Below, one piece after another: positions 1-10,190 of a DNA stretch of 64,000 nucleotides. Made by a program: the position numbers and the translations under genes. The stretch comes from Linnemannia elongata. Lineage: Eukaryota > Mortierellomycota > Mortierellomycetes > Mortierellales > Mortierellaceae. A model generated the notes under the pieces. It had not been told where the DNA came from, did not search any database, and saw nothing but the letters and a program-made list of their open reading frames with translations. The first letter of the stretch is position 1, and every line of letters begins with the position of its first letter. The stretch spans positions 890,501-954,500 of the forward strand of contig JAXBDG010000011.1 in NCBI GenBank assembly GCA_036320915.1, in the 5' to 3' direction.

Positions 1-918
1 GAGTGAAAGTTTGAACAAGGGGCAGGGGCAGGGGTAAACTCAGTACAGCGGACAACGGTAGAGGACGAGAGAGGGACAGACGAGAGAAAGTGATATGATA
101 CACAGACTTGGTGCAAGCGAGCGGAGATGATGAACAAAGGGAGAAAAAAAATAGCTGGCAAATGAAATGAAAATGGACGTGAAAATAAAGGGCGAGTCGG
201 TGCTTGAAAATGGCTGAGCAAAAAAAGAAAGGCAGGTAGGAGGACAAAGAGAAAAGAACGAGCTGGTTTGTAGGATGCAGCTGTAGTCATACTTCTTCCT
301 ACTTAGATGGGAGTCGGAGATGCTGTGTTTGTCCTATTGAAGATTATCCTTTCTTCTACAAGTACGTAGTACGTATGCTCACTCTTGCTGGACCTGCCAA
401 GTACACAACACACGCACATGGTAGGAAGATACTTTACATGTCTATTCACTGGCTTCTGTGTTTCCTCTCACAACCACAGGTGGGCGGTGGATGACCTAGA
501 GGGACAACAGAGGGTACCATAAGGTTCGTAAGGCAAGATCCCGTGGTCATTATCAAACACTGTACCATTTTCACCTTTTTAAATAATACCTTTACTCTCA
601 TGTCGTTTCTGTCCGCGTGAGTAGCAAGTCGTAACATAAGTATGTCATTGGTGTCTTTTTTTTTTTGCTTGAGATGGGAGATGGAGGAAAGTTGCATAAT
701 AGGATTTTTTATTTGGTCGAAAGCATGGTCCTTGTTCATGTTTTCTATCTTCGTACATAATGGCAAAATAAAACTGGAGGTGGGGGGCAGCATTGTTGGC
801 CTGTTGTTGTTTGTTGTTTCTGAATTGTCGCACGTTGCTGGTTGCTAGTGGTTGTTTTTTTTTGTTGATGTTGGCGAGTGGTTGTCTTAGTCGATTAAAA
901 AATAATGGATATCCTTCT
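1..918. other. Gene-free flank downstream of PEPCK
   Basis: No reading frame here looks like protein, and the longer frames are low-complexity or antisense. The right end is presumably the 3' untranslated region of the PEPCK gene, which ends at 919 on the minus strand. I see no RNA gene or mobile element. Confidence 0.5.
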
Positions 919-3157
919 CTACAGCTTGGGTCCGGCTTCGATGACATCGGCAGAGGCTTGGTCCTTGAACTTGTCAAAGTTAGCGTTGAACAACTCGGCA
1001 AGCTTACGAACAGTCTGCTCATAATCTGAGGAGGACCCTTGCCAGGCAGCGGCAGGGTTCAACACATCAGCAGGTACTCCCGAAACAGCAGTAGGGATCT
1101 CGAGTCCAAAGATGGGGTAAGTCTGGTAGGTTGCCTTCTTGAGTTCTCCAGAGTGGATGGCATCGATGATGGCACGGGAGTACTTGAGCGAGATGCGCTT
1201 GCCCGTCTTTCCGTAGGCGCCTCCGTTCCAACCAGTGTTAATCAGCCAGGCATCGGCGGCGTGGTCATGCATCTTCTGGGCCAGCATGGTCGCGTATTTG
1301 GTTGGGTGGAGGACCAGGAAGGGCTGACCGAAACAGGCCGAGAAAGTTGCCTCGGGCTCGATGACACCGTCCTCTGTGCCAGCCATCTTGGAGGTGTAGC
1401 CCGAGATGAAGTGATACATGGCCTGAGACGAGGTCAGCTTGGATACTGGAGGCAAAATACCGAGGGCGTCGCAAGTGAGCATGATGATGTTCTTGGGGTG
1501 TCCGCCGATGCAAGGAATCAATGCGTTGGGGATGTATTCAATCGGGTAGGCACAGCGCGTGTTCTCGGTGATGGTTTGGTCTTCGTAGTGAACCTGGCGC
1601 GTATCCTCGTCCAGAACGACGTTCTCGAGCACAGAACCGTACCGGATGGCAGCAAAGATCTCGGGCTCCTTCTCGGCCGAGAGGTCGATACACTTGGCAT
1701 AACAGCCTCCCTCGATATTGAAGACACCCGTATCGGACCAACAGTGCTCGTCGTCTCCGATCAGGTGGCGTCCAGGGTCAGCCGAGAGGGTGGTCTTGCC
1801 GGTACCCGAGAGTCCAAAGAAGAGGGTGACATCTCCATCGTTGCCCTGGTTGGCCGAAGAGTGGAGGGAGAGGACGCCGGCCTTGGGCATGAGGTAGTGC
1901 ATAATTGTAAAGACGCCCTTCTTCATCTCGCCGGCGTATTCTGTGCCCAGAATGACCATCTCGCGACGGGGGAAGTTGATGGCGACAGAAGTGGTCGAGG
2001 TCATACCCGTGGTGTATCGATTGGCGGGGAAGGCTCCAGCGTTGAGGATCGTGAAGTCTGGCTCACCATAGTGCTCCAGTTCCTCCGGCGTTGGTCGGAT
2101 CAGCATATTGCGCATGAACAGACAGTGGTATGCACGAGCACAGACGACACGGATCTTGATCCTGGGGTGGATGACGATGAACGGTCAGGGTCACCAGAGT
2201 ATTGTGGACCATTGTGAAGGGAGGGATGACGATGGATGGTGACGAATGGTGGCACAATAAGCATCACGTTCGTTAGACCATTTCCCGGACAAGGTCGAGG
2301 GAGGACAAAAGTAATAGGAAAAAGACAGAAAATAAAAGAAAAGATGCAATGGTTAGCAACAATTTACGATAAACAAGATACATTACAACAAGGAGCCCTC
2401 CGCCCCTTCCTTCCTTCTTTCTTTCCCATTCCCTTCTTTTCTGTCTACTTTCTTCCGTTGGCCCCCCCTTGGTGCCCTTCTTTTCTTGTGTGTTATTGGC
2501 AAATACATTGTGTTGCATACGCCCAACATTTTATTTTTGTCCCTCACAAGTTCCCACGACCAAAAAGCAGATGTGGAATAAAGTATACAAAAAGACAAAA
2601 AGAAAAAGCGACACGGACAAAGAGAGAGGGAGAACAAAGCGTACGTCTGCAGTGTCAAAGTAATAAGAAACAAACAACGCTCACACTCTCCAACCGTCCA
2701 TTCTCACTCTCTCCTCCCTCTCCATGAGCTATTACGCTTACCTGTACTTGGGATCCCATCCCGCAAACCCGTCAAAGACATAAAGTCTCTCACGAGTATT
2801 CAAGTAATCCACCGCACGTTCATGGTTAATCAAAAACGCATGTTCGCTCAACTTGGTATTCACGGGTCCCCACCAGATATCCTCAGTCGTACTAGGCTCA
2901 TCGACAATACGCTTGTCCTTGGGTGAACGACCAGTCTTCTTTCCCGAAGAAGTGACCAACGCACCGGCAGAGGAGATGATGGTCCCAGCTTCGTAGCGGA
3001 GGGCGTCCTCGTAGAGTTTTGCGACGGATGCGTTACGGTTCATCTCGACGTGATTATAATCGATTCCAGTGTCGTGGTAGAGGACTTCGGGATCTGGGTG
3101 GTAAATCCGGTGGTGGGCTCCCGGGTGGGATTGTTGGTTGTGGTGGTTGTTTGGCAT
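919..3157 (-). CDS. PCK1: Phosphoenolpyruvate carboxykinase (ATP)
   Basis: Converts oxaloacetate and ATP to phosphoenolpyruvate, CO2 and ADP, the committed cytosolic step of gluconeogenesis. Two exons: 2742-3157 and 919-2161, joined across a 580 nt intron with donor GTAAGC and acceptor CCCCAG. The splice rebuilds a codon in the conserved WDPKYRIKIRV block. The product is 552 residues, normal for fungal ATP-type enzymes. The P-loop [10 protein letters not shown] lies near residues 255-264 and the kinase-2 motif [11 protein letters not shown] near 272-282. Start chosen at MPNNHH, the first ATG before the conserved N-terminal region; an in-frame ATG 44 codons upstream adds a hydrophobic stretch unlike the family. 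In fungi this gene is usually glucose-repressed; I identified no specific site here. Function is very secure, start less so. Confidence 0.96.
2162..2741 (-). other. Long intron of PCK1
   Basis: This 580 nt GT-AG intron is several times longer than most introns in the window (about 80-200 nt). It is C/T-rich on the sense strand and contains no credible exon in frame with both flanks. Confidence 0.8.
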
Positions 3158-3685
3158 GGCTTTTGGTTGTTTTCTTGGTTCTTGGGGTGAGAGTAGGAGT
3201 AAGTATGTACAATGGAGAGGAGAGAGGATATCGATGGAAAGGATAAAGAAGAAAGAAAGAAGAGAAAAAGGGAGCGCTTTACCTCCCATCTCTTTTTATC
3301 CGTGTCCGTGTGTGTGTGTATGCCACCCCCTCGCTTTCACATTACTTTTCTTTCTGTGTCCCTTTTCCCTTTACTTTGGCATCGATCCACAGACAAGACC
3401 CTTCCTCGCCAATAGCCCATGGACCCAACTCCACACAGTGTGAATGATTCGGACACTTTATTTCGTCTCTAAGCCTCACTGACCAGCCTAGTCCAGTCCA
3501 GTCTTGTCCGAGACTCTGGACCCTGACCCGTACTGTTTCAGCTAGAATCAGTTCCACATATCCAGCTTCTGTCAGCTGTCGTTTACACTTCTCTCTACGG
3601 AAACTGCTCCAGTGGATGAACCTGTGGCTGCCGATCCTGCTGCCGTTCCTGCTCCTGTTCTGCGCTTAGTAACGGAGACCCATGG
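3158..3685. other. Promoter region of PCK1 and 3' flank of the Ser-rich gene
   Basis: About 530 nt without a credible gene. It lies between the start of PCK1 (minus strand) and the stop of the next minus-strand gene. The sense strand just upstream of the PCK1 start is C/T-rich (3230-3290), as for most genes here. No specific site recognised. Confidence 0.4.
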
Positions 3686-6142
3686 TCAGCGCGGATGGTG
3701 CTGGTGGTGATGGCTCTCGCCGGCTGACGGTTCGTCGAACCCCTCCTTTACGACATCCTCCTCCACCTCGGCTGACAATGCAACACTCTGAGACCTTGAG
3801 ACTTGCATAGTTGGTGGGTCCAATAAAGCCAAAGACATGGAAGAAGGAGGTGTCTGTGGCGATCCAGAGTATGCTCCTGCTGAGGATGGCGATGCAATGG
3901 AAGAGGATGCAGACGAGGAGAATCGATAGACCTCTCCGTTAGTTAAGACGGGTGACAATGCTGCTGAAGGAGGGCGAGCCAAGAGAGGGGCTATTATGCC
4001 TTCTCCACCCAACCGAGATGTGGAAGAGGGGGGTGTTGTTTCGATGATCTCCTGTGATGCCTGTGTTGAAAGAAAAGTCGTTGTTGTTACTGCGGGTGGT
4101 GGAAGAGTTGGGATCGGGGAAAGGACTATGGAGGACGATGTTGAAAGTATGGTGGCAGAGGATGTTGAGCCGGCAGAAGAGGGAGGTGTTGCCAATGGAC
4201 GCGCAGGAATATGCACTGTCAAGTCATTATCGTTGCCCTGATCGACTACAGTTGCGAAATAAGCATTGCTTTCAGTCAAAGAAGCAGACGACAAGGTTGC
4301 TGTTGCTGCATCAGAAGAACACGAGGTCAAAGAAGACGAAGACAAAGAAAAACGTGTATGAAGCGGAGGAGGAGTGGGAGTGATAATGGGCCGACCAAAC
4401 ATCCGGATTGGGGCATGGTTCTCGGGGTAGATATGGATCACTCCTTGCTGGAAGGCATCTGCGCGGATCAAGGTCCGGGCGACTGTTGGATGACCCTGCA
4501 GAAACGACGGTATCGGCGTCATCGAAGCCGAGCTGGAGCTGGAGTTAGAGCTGCTGCTCGGACTGTTCGAGGGTGACGATGGTGAAGTGGGTGAAAAGAG
4601 GGGGAGTGGTGAGAGGGTCGTTTGGCCATGGTGGAGGTGATGATGATGATTGTGCTGTTGTTCTCGCTGAAGGTGTAATTCGCGTTCTCGATTAGTGAGG
4701 GATGGACGATGACGGGAGCGGCGCTCTGAAAGATGCTGTTGTTGCTGGCTTTGTTGTTGTTGCTGCTGGACGATCCATTCTTCTTCGCCAATGTCGTCAG
4801 AGTCGATCACTTCGCTTCCTCCTCTCATTGAGTAGTACGGACGAGGCCGTGGGGCAAGCAGCGATGTTGACGAGGACGAGAACGCAGTAATATTCGCATT
4901 AGCAGATGAATCTGCCGGCTCTGCTGCCCCTGTCATAGACGTAGCCGCTGCTGCTCCTCCTGTAGATAAAGAATCTGCAAACTGGTAATGTTGTTGGTGG
5001 TGGTAGGATCGCATAGTTGGTGACTGATCATGACGAAGTCTATCGTCTTCATAGTAGTATCCATGCATCATCCCACTCCCACTAAGAGTGTTCGTTTCTG
5101 GTCGATTATGGTTGTCAGCATGGTTCATGTTGACAAATCGATAGTTCCAAGATGTACGTTCCTGAGGAAGAAGAGGCTGCTCTTGCTGCTCTTGCTGATA
5201 AGGTTGTGGCTGGTGTGGATAGGCTCCCACGGTGTGCAAGGCGGTGGAGGAAGAAGATGAAGTTGGGCGGGGGAGAGGCGGAAGAGGTCGAGTCAAATAG
5301 TGGACCAAAGAGGGCGAGGAGGGATGCCAAATCGGTCTTGGTTGCGAGGCTGGCAGTGGCGAATCAACCATCATGTTGCTTTCTATGCTTGACGTTGCAG
5401 CTGTTGGCACTGTTGTTCCCCTCACCATGGTGGCGCTGTAGTAGTCATTGTTAAAGGTTGATGTCGTTGGTGATGCGATGAGTGCAGTTCTGACGGAGAG
5501 AGTATTCACTGCCCCTGCAGATCCAGAATCAGATCCAGACCCAGAGCCGGAGGGGGAAGTCATGAAGACAGGGACGCGACTGATGCGACGAAGGTTTGGA
5601 TGGGGACGTGCTGCACGGGCGGGCGAAGGTGATTGGATCTCCGTCCCATCGACGGCGGCAGCGGTCGTTGAAGCGGAAGCGGGAACTGAAGCTGATGCAA
5701 CATCTGCCCGGGCCTGCTGGATCCATGTGCTCTGATCTACGCTAGGACCATTGCTTCCTAGGAGAGAAGGAGAAGGGAAGGAGTGATAGGAACCATAGAC
5801 AGAAGAAGAATGCGATGAAAGAGTGCGTTGTTGAGAGGGGAGCGATTGTGAATGAGGAGGAGGAGGAGGGTGGTAGGCCAACGAAGTCAATGGTGGCCTA
5901 GTATCCTGAAGGAGTTGCTGACGAGCCAAAGACAATGCTGGGGGGACTACAGGGAATGGGTTTGAGTAGCTTGAAGAAGACGAAGTAGAGAATGAAGTGG
6001 ATGAAGCTGAAACTGAGTAAGACGAAGAGGAAGAGGATGATGGTGGGAATTGTTGGGCAGAACTTGACCAGGAGGGCTTGGCTGAATGGCAAGGCCCAGA
6101 CCTGGGTGCAGGTGAGGAAGGGAGTTCAATAGGGATTCCCAT
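3686..6142 (-). CDS. Large Ser/Pro-rich low-complexity protein, function unknown
   Basis: One uninterrupted 818-codon frame, which I do not recognise. It is dominated by Ser, Pro, Thr and Gln, with poly-Ser runs near the N-terminus, in the middle and near the C-terminus. There is a poly-Gln block, and His-rich patches occur in the middle and at the C-terminus. No signal peptide, membrane segment or folded domain is evident. Short basic/hydrophobic islands, such as PHPNLRRISRVPVFMTSPS at about residue 180, could be docking motifs. The length of the frame in a region otherwise full of stops supports coding. It is one of two intronless genes in a window where most genes have several introns. Probably largely disordered; a regulatory or scaffold role is only a guess. 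Confidence 0.7.
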   Translation of the reverse strand: MGIPIELPSSPAPRSGPCHSAKPSWSSSAQQFPPSSSSSSSYSVSASSTSFSTSSSSSYSNPFPVVPPALSLARQQLLQDTRPPLTSLAYHPPPPPHSQSLPSQQRTLSSHSSSVYGSYHSFPSPSLLGSNGPSVDQSTWIQQARADVASASVPASASTTAAAVDGTEIQSPSPARAARPHPNLRRISRVPVFMTSPSGSGSGSDSGSAGAVNTLSVRTALIASPTTSTFNNDYYSATMVRGTTVPTAATSSIESNMMVDSPLPASQPRPIWHPSSPSLVHYLTRPLPPLPRPTSSSSSTALHTVGAYPHQPQPYQQEQQEQPLLPQERTSWNYRFVNMNHADNHNRPETNTLSGSGMMHGYYYEDDRLRHDQSPTMRSYHHQQHYQFADSLSTGGAAAATSMTGAAEPADSSANANITAFSSSSTSLLAPRPRPYYSMRGGSEVIDSDDIGEEEWIVQQQQQQSQQQQHLSERRSRHRPSLTNRERELHLQREQQHNHHHHLHHGQTTLSPLPLFSPTSPSSPSNSPSSSSNSSSSSASMTPIPSFLQGHPTVARTLIRADAFQQGVIHIYPENHAPIRMFGRPIITPTPPPLHTRFSLSSSSLTSCSSDAATATLSSASLTESNAYFATVVDQGNDNDLTVHIPARPLATPPSSAGSTSSATILSTSSSIVLSPIPTLPPPAVTTTTFLSTQASQEIIETTPPSSTSRLGGEGIIAPLLARPPSAALSPVLTNGEVYRFSSSASSSIASPSSAGAYSGSPQTPPSSMSLALLDPPTMQVSRSQSVALSAEVEEDVVKEGFDEPSAGESHHHQHHPR

Positions 6143-7257
6143 TGTTTTTTGTAGTAAAGTGGAGTGAGGGTAAAAGGGATGTTAGGGTGCGAAAGTCGGC
6201 TAGCTCAGCTTTTTGCTAAGAGTGTGGAGAGGAGGAGATGGTGTTGTTTTTGAAAGAATGAAAAAAATAAAAGAGGTGAAGGAGACCAAAGAAAAAGAAA
6301 GAACGAAACGAGAGCGTGACAAACTGAGAGAATCCGAAATAGAGAAACGTGCAAAAGAAATACAGTATGTTGTGAATTGCGGAGGTGATATGTTGTTGAT
6401 TCCTCGGGTGTTTTTGTAATGAGAATGGGGCAAAGAACTCCTGCAGTATAAAGGACGTTACTGAAGTTTGAAAGTAGGATGAGAGGTCCTGAAAGGCAGC
6501 TGATTGATATATGAAGGATGGGTCGAGAAAGAAAAAGACAAAGTGAAATAATATGGGCAAGGGAGGTCGACGGAAAGAAAAGAGGGGTGCAGCGAAAGCA
6601 ATGGCAAAGTGTTTAAGGAAGAGTGTAACGGGATGATGGTTGGATAGCTTTGGATTGTGCAACAAGGATCGATAACACAGAGGCGGAGAGAGAACTAAGA
6701 TGAGCTTATAAAGAGCTGGATGCGAGGAGAGAGAAAAAAGTGAATAAATTGGTGAATGCAGCGCGAAGGAGGACAGGAGAAAGAAGCAATGAAAAGAAAT
6801 GAAAGGATGAGGATGAGGATGAGGAAAGAAAGGGAACAAAGAGAAAAAAAAAAGGGTTGCATTGTTAGAGTCATCCACAAAGGGCTGGAGAAAAAAAAGG
6901 GCAACGGCGGTCAAGGCACCCATGCACATGCATCTGGACACATAGGCAAAGTAATAAAAAGACAGCAACAACAATAACGAACGCCATGATGCCACCACAG
7001 GACATGGATCATCCATCAAAACACAGAATGATTCTAAATATGATGCGGCCTTAAGAGTTTGCGGCTCCTTCTTTTTTCATTCTCGTTTTTTATTTCATGC
7101 AGTCGGAACCAGACTTTACTACCATTTTTAGTTTTTGGTTGCTCACTTGCATCGTGTCCCATTTTTTTCTCGCGCTACCCCAAACATCGCATAAAACACA
7201 CTCGTAACTCCTGAGCAAAAAAGAACTGCCTCAAATAGTTTGCCTCATAAGAGGTTC

Positions 7258-7281
7258 GTCAATTGTGTTGACACAATTGAC
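7258..7281. repeat. Perfect inverted repeat, 11-nt arms
   Basis: GTCAATTGTGT, a TG spacer, then ACACAATTGAC: a perfect 11-nt palindrome with a 2-nt centre. It could be a dimeric regulator site, a small hairpin or the scar of a mobile element. It lies in a gene-free stretch over 1 kb from either neighbouring gene. Confidence 0.8.
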
Positions 7282-7337
7282 TAACAGTTGTCATTATCAA
7301 ACACCGAGGAACTTCAGCAAATGGTAAATGTTGTCCG

Positions 7338-7360
7338 AGTGACAAAAGTGTTTTGTCACT
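7338..7360. repeat. Perfect inverted repeat, 10-nt arms
   Basis: AGTGACAAAA, a GTG spacer, then TTTTGTCACT: a second perfect inverted repeat, only 57 nt beyond the first. Its sequence is unrelated to the first apart from sharing GTCA/TGAC cores. Confidence 0.8.
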
Positions 7361-8485
7361 TACTCACATTTTTGAACCCCCAGGTTGTCCTCTTGACAAG
7401 TTCCACCTGTTTACCCCTTGGCGAGTGATAGGGTACCTTATCGCTACTAGCTACCAGTCGGAGCATTAGCCCATTGGATAAATTGTGACAATGACAATGG
7501 TCACCATGACGATCCACCACGTTTGTTTTCATGTTTGTGCCTATTTGTCGTACCCTCCATTCAGATCGTCGTATGACTCCCGGTTTTTTTTATTTGTGCC
7601 TGAAAAAAAAAATGAATTATCGATGATGATCCGCGTGTCGTGCTCCCTGAATAAAATAATAAAATGGCTTAACAGATGACCGATCAGATCTCCTTTCCTA
7701 CTTCCTCTCCACCATTTCAATATCCTTGGTCTCCTAAACAAAGGGCCGGTTTTGAACTATACCTAGAATAATCAGAGAGGCCATGGCAAGCTAGACACTA
7801 CGCCACAATCAAGAGCTTATTCATTGCATGAAAGAGGCACTCTTTCCTCAGAAATAGTAACCCGCACAATCCAGCTAGTTTGTTCAGCAATGTTAGCCTC
7901 ATATGTTCATAAAGAGTGAATAAAAGCCGAAATAGTGCAGCCTCTGAAAAAAAATATAGCAAAAAGGATGTAAAGCTGAGCAAGGGCGATGGCAAAGCAA
8001 ATGAAAGCAGGCACGATGAGGAGAGCTGGAGTGAAAAGGACGGAGGATGGAGGAGCACAGATGAGCAAAATAAAAAAAAACTCCTGAATTCTAGTTTACG
8101 CCTGTTGACCATTGTCCGCACAGACTTGTCCGAGTATTTCAGCCTAGTTCCGTCTTGAAGGACGGGCTCCGAGAGGTGTAATAATGGGAGGATGATGCAA
8201 GGAAACTCCTTGAATTAAGAAACAGCTAAAGGAGAAGATAAAGTAAAAGGAGAGGATCCTCATTTTTTGCCCCATAGAACCTTCATCCTCCGTCTCCATT
8301 ATCCAATGGCACATCGACCATTGGCCAACGTTGCTGTTTGTTAATCCATTTTATTTCGGTCTTCGTTGGTTTCTTTTGTATACAAATACAGCACTATGAG
8401 TTGGTAGTGGTGGCGGCGGTTAGGGAGGGGGGTTTGGAGTGATAGTTGGTGCCGGCAGAAAGAGGAAGATGCTGTCCATGCATTT

Positions 8486-9716
8486 TTAGATGTTGCTCTT
8501 GAAAAACAACTTGTTTCCTGCAGTCGCCTCCTTGGTCTCCTTAACAAGGTTCGAGATCATCTTGAACTTTTCGTGCTTGGAATCTCCGAGCAACTGGAAG
8601 AGGATCGATTCGCTCGTTGTGACATATCCACCTGCAGACTTGACGCGCTGTGTATATCCCGAAAATTTGACGGCAATGATGATATACGGCGAGAAGAAGA
8701 AGTAAGATATACGAGAGCGTTTGTTGGGTGAGTTCATTTGCTGCAACATTATGTGACCTGGAAGCAAACGTTCAAAATCTCGGACATTTCGGCAAGAACA
8801 ACTGTAAAATAAAAAAAAAGGAATAGTCCGAATGAGCAGAGCAGAGAGAAGAAAACTTACGTTCAAGGCGTGCTCAATCTCATAGCTGTTCATGCTTGAT
8901 ACACCATCAGCAAGTACATGGACATCATAGTTGTTCTCCAATAGATCCAAGGCCGTCTGGAGCACACAGACATGGGACTATGCACACACACGAGCAGAGT
9001 AAGAGGACAAAGAGACAATGACGCGTTTTGAGTAAGCAGGTCCAAGAGAGAGACTTCTTGAAGCACTATATGACATGTTTCTTTCAGTCAAGTCAACGAT
9101 ACACAAAATTAATAAAGTGCCATACCTCAATACCAAAAAGGACGACGGACTTGATGCCCTTGAGCTCCTTCTCGACCTCGGGGATGTACATGGAGAATTT
9201 TGTCTTGGGGAGGTTAACCTTTGCCTGCGACAAGTCCAGTTCTGTGGCAGTTGCGCCTAATGCCTTGGGGTTCTATTTTACGTTATGTCGGGTCAAGACG
9301 GGGAGGGGATGTGTCATCAGGAAAAAGAACTAACCGTAAAGTTTGCACCCACTACGATTTTTTTTCTCACGACCTCAATGCATACACACATAAGTACAAT
9401 ACAATGTCGAAATAATCAACGAACCTGCTCAGTGACAATCAATGGGATATCGAGCACCTTGTGGGCAGCAATCTGGTGGAGGGTTTTCAATTGACATTTA
9501 AAAGAGCCGTCAGTATGGGGTAAGAGCTTGTGTACGAGGTGGGCGTATGCCAACAAAAAATGCGCAAGGCATATAATAGGGCGGTACCATCTTTTGGGCG
9601 GTTGCGACGACGGAGGGATACTGGAAGATGTGAGTCCTGAACTTTTCCTGAATGTCGCAAAGAAAGAATGCAGTTGTCTTTTGGTGGACACGACCGACGT
9701 TACGGAGAGCAGACAT
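8486..9716 (-). CDS. Isochorismatase-family hydrolase (ISOC1/2-like)
   Basis: Cysteine hydrolase of the isochorismatase-like fold; the substrate in eukaryotic ISOC1/2 proteins is unknown. Five exons: 9588-9716, 9425-9472, 9126-9272, 8861-8977 and 8486-8647, all phase 0, encoding 200 residues, the usual length. The likely triad is visible: Asp21 in [10 protein letters not shown], Lys82 in [10 protein letters not shown] and Cys112 in [14 protein letters not shown]. The C-terminal half keeps the family pattern ([18 protein letters not shown]). Exon joins were fixed by co-linearity with the human ISOC2 fold pattern. No obvious targeting signal. It is divergent from SKI2, with 474 nt between the starts. 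Confidence 0.92.
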
Positions 9717-10190
9717 GGTGATGGCAGGTTCTGGTGGTGAGTGGAGAGTGAAGTTGTGAGTGAGAATGGGGAGTAGGGAAGAGAGAAGGAAAGAAGAGAT
9801 GAATGAGCGACGGTTGTGGAGAAGAAAAAGAAAGTGCGGACTGAGCCGAGCAGGGGTTGCGCCCATAAACCTTCTCCCATTTTGCAAGGCCCTGGGTTAT
9901 CGAACTCTGCCGACGCGGGGGAGTTCGATCTCTGTGAAAAAAAGTCAGGTGCACTTGGACTTGAACTGGGCCAAATGCCGGAGTCGGTGGCTTGGCTACA
10001 GAAGTGGATTCTTTATGAGCTTTTGGACCTGAACTGCCAACTACAACCTCACTACATCCCTCACAATGGGCAGCCAAGGTACAATGAAGAACATACTAAA
10101 AGGACACCATGGCAAACATCAGCTTATAAGAAACACACGCAAAGAAAATAAAAAGAGGTTTACTCATCTCTTCTTTACTGCTTGGAATGA
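9717..10190. promoter_or_regulatory. Divergent promoter region between the isochorismatase and SKI2 genes
   Basis: Both starts face away from this 474 nt interval. It contains four short matches to a tRNA B-box (GTTCRA cores) on both strands between 9897 and 10040, but no complete tRNA that I could fold. The sense strand upstream of the isochorismatase start is C/T-rich. Confidence 0.5.

Larger units (their letters stand above)
6143..8485. other. 2.3 kb region without a recognisable gene
   Basis: The minus-strand frame at 6216-7019 (267 codons) is a Phe/Ser/Leu-rich translation of a C/T-rich tract upstream of the Ser-rich gene, so I do not call it. The region contains two compact inverted repeats (7258-7281 and 7338-7360) and a tRNA-like A-box/B-box pair on the minus strand near 7743-7795. 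The rest shows nothing I can support. Confidence 0.5.

Noticed and set aside
546..560. 15-nt string GTCATTATCAAACAC repeated at 7290-7304
   Set aside because: One shared 15-mer is expected by chance in 64 kb, and flanking bases do not match.
1039..2217. 392-codon plus-strand frame opposite PEPCK
   Set aside because: It is the antisense shadow of a highly conserved gene with strong codon bias. Its translation resembles no protein.
6216..7019. 267-codon minus-strand frame upstream of the Ser-rich gene
   Set aside because: Its Phe/Ser/Leu/His-rich translation is just what a C/T-rich leader gives. There are no domains, and it lies where a promoter is expected.
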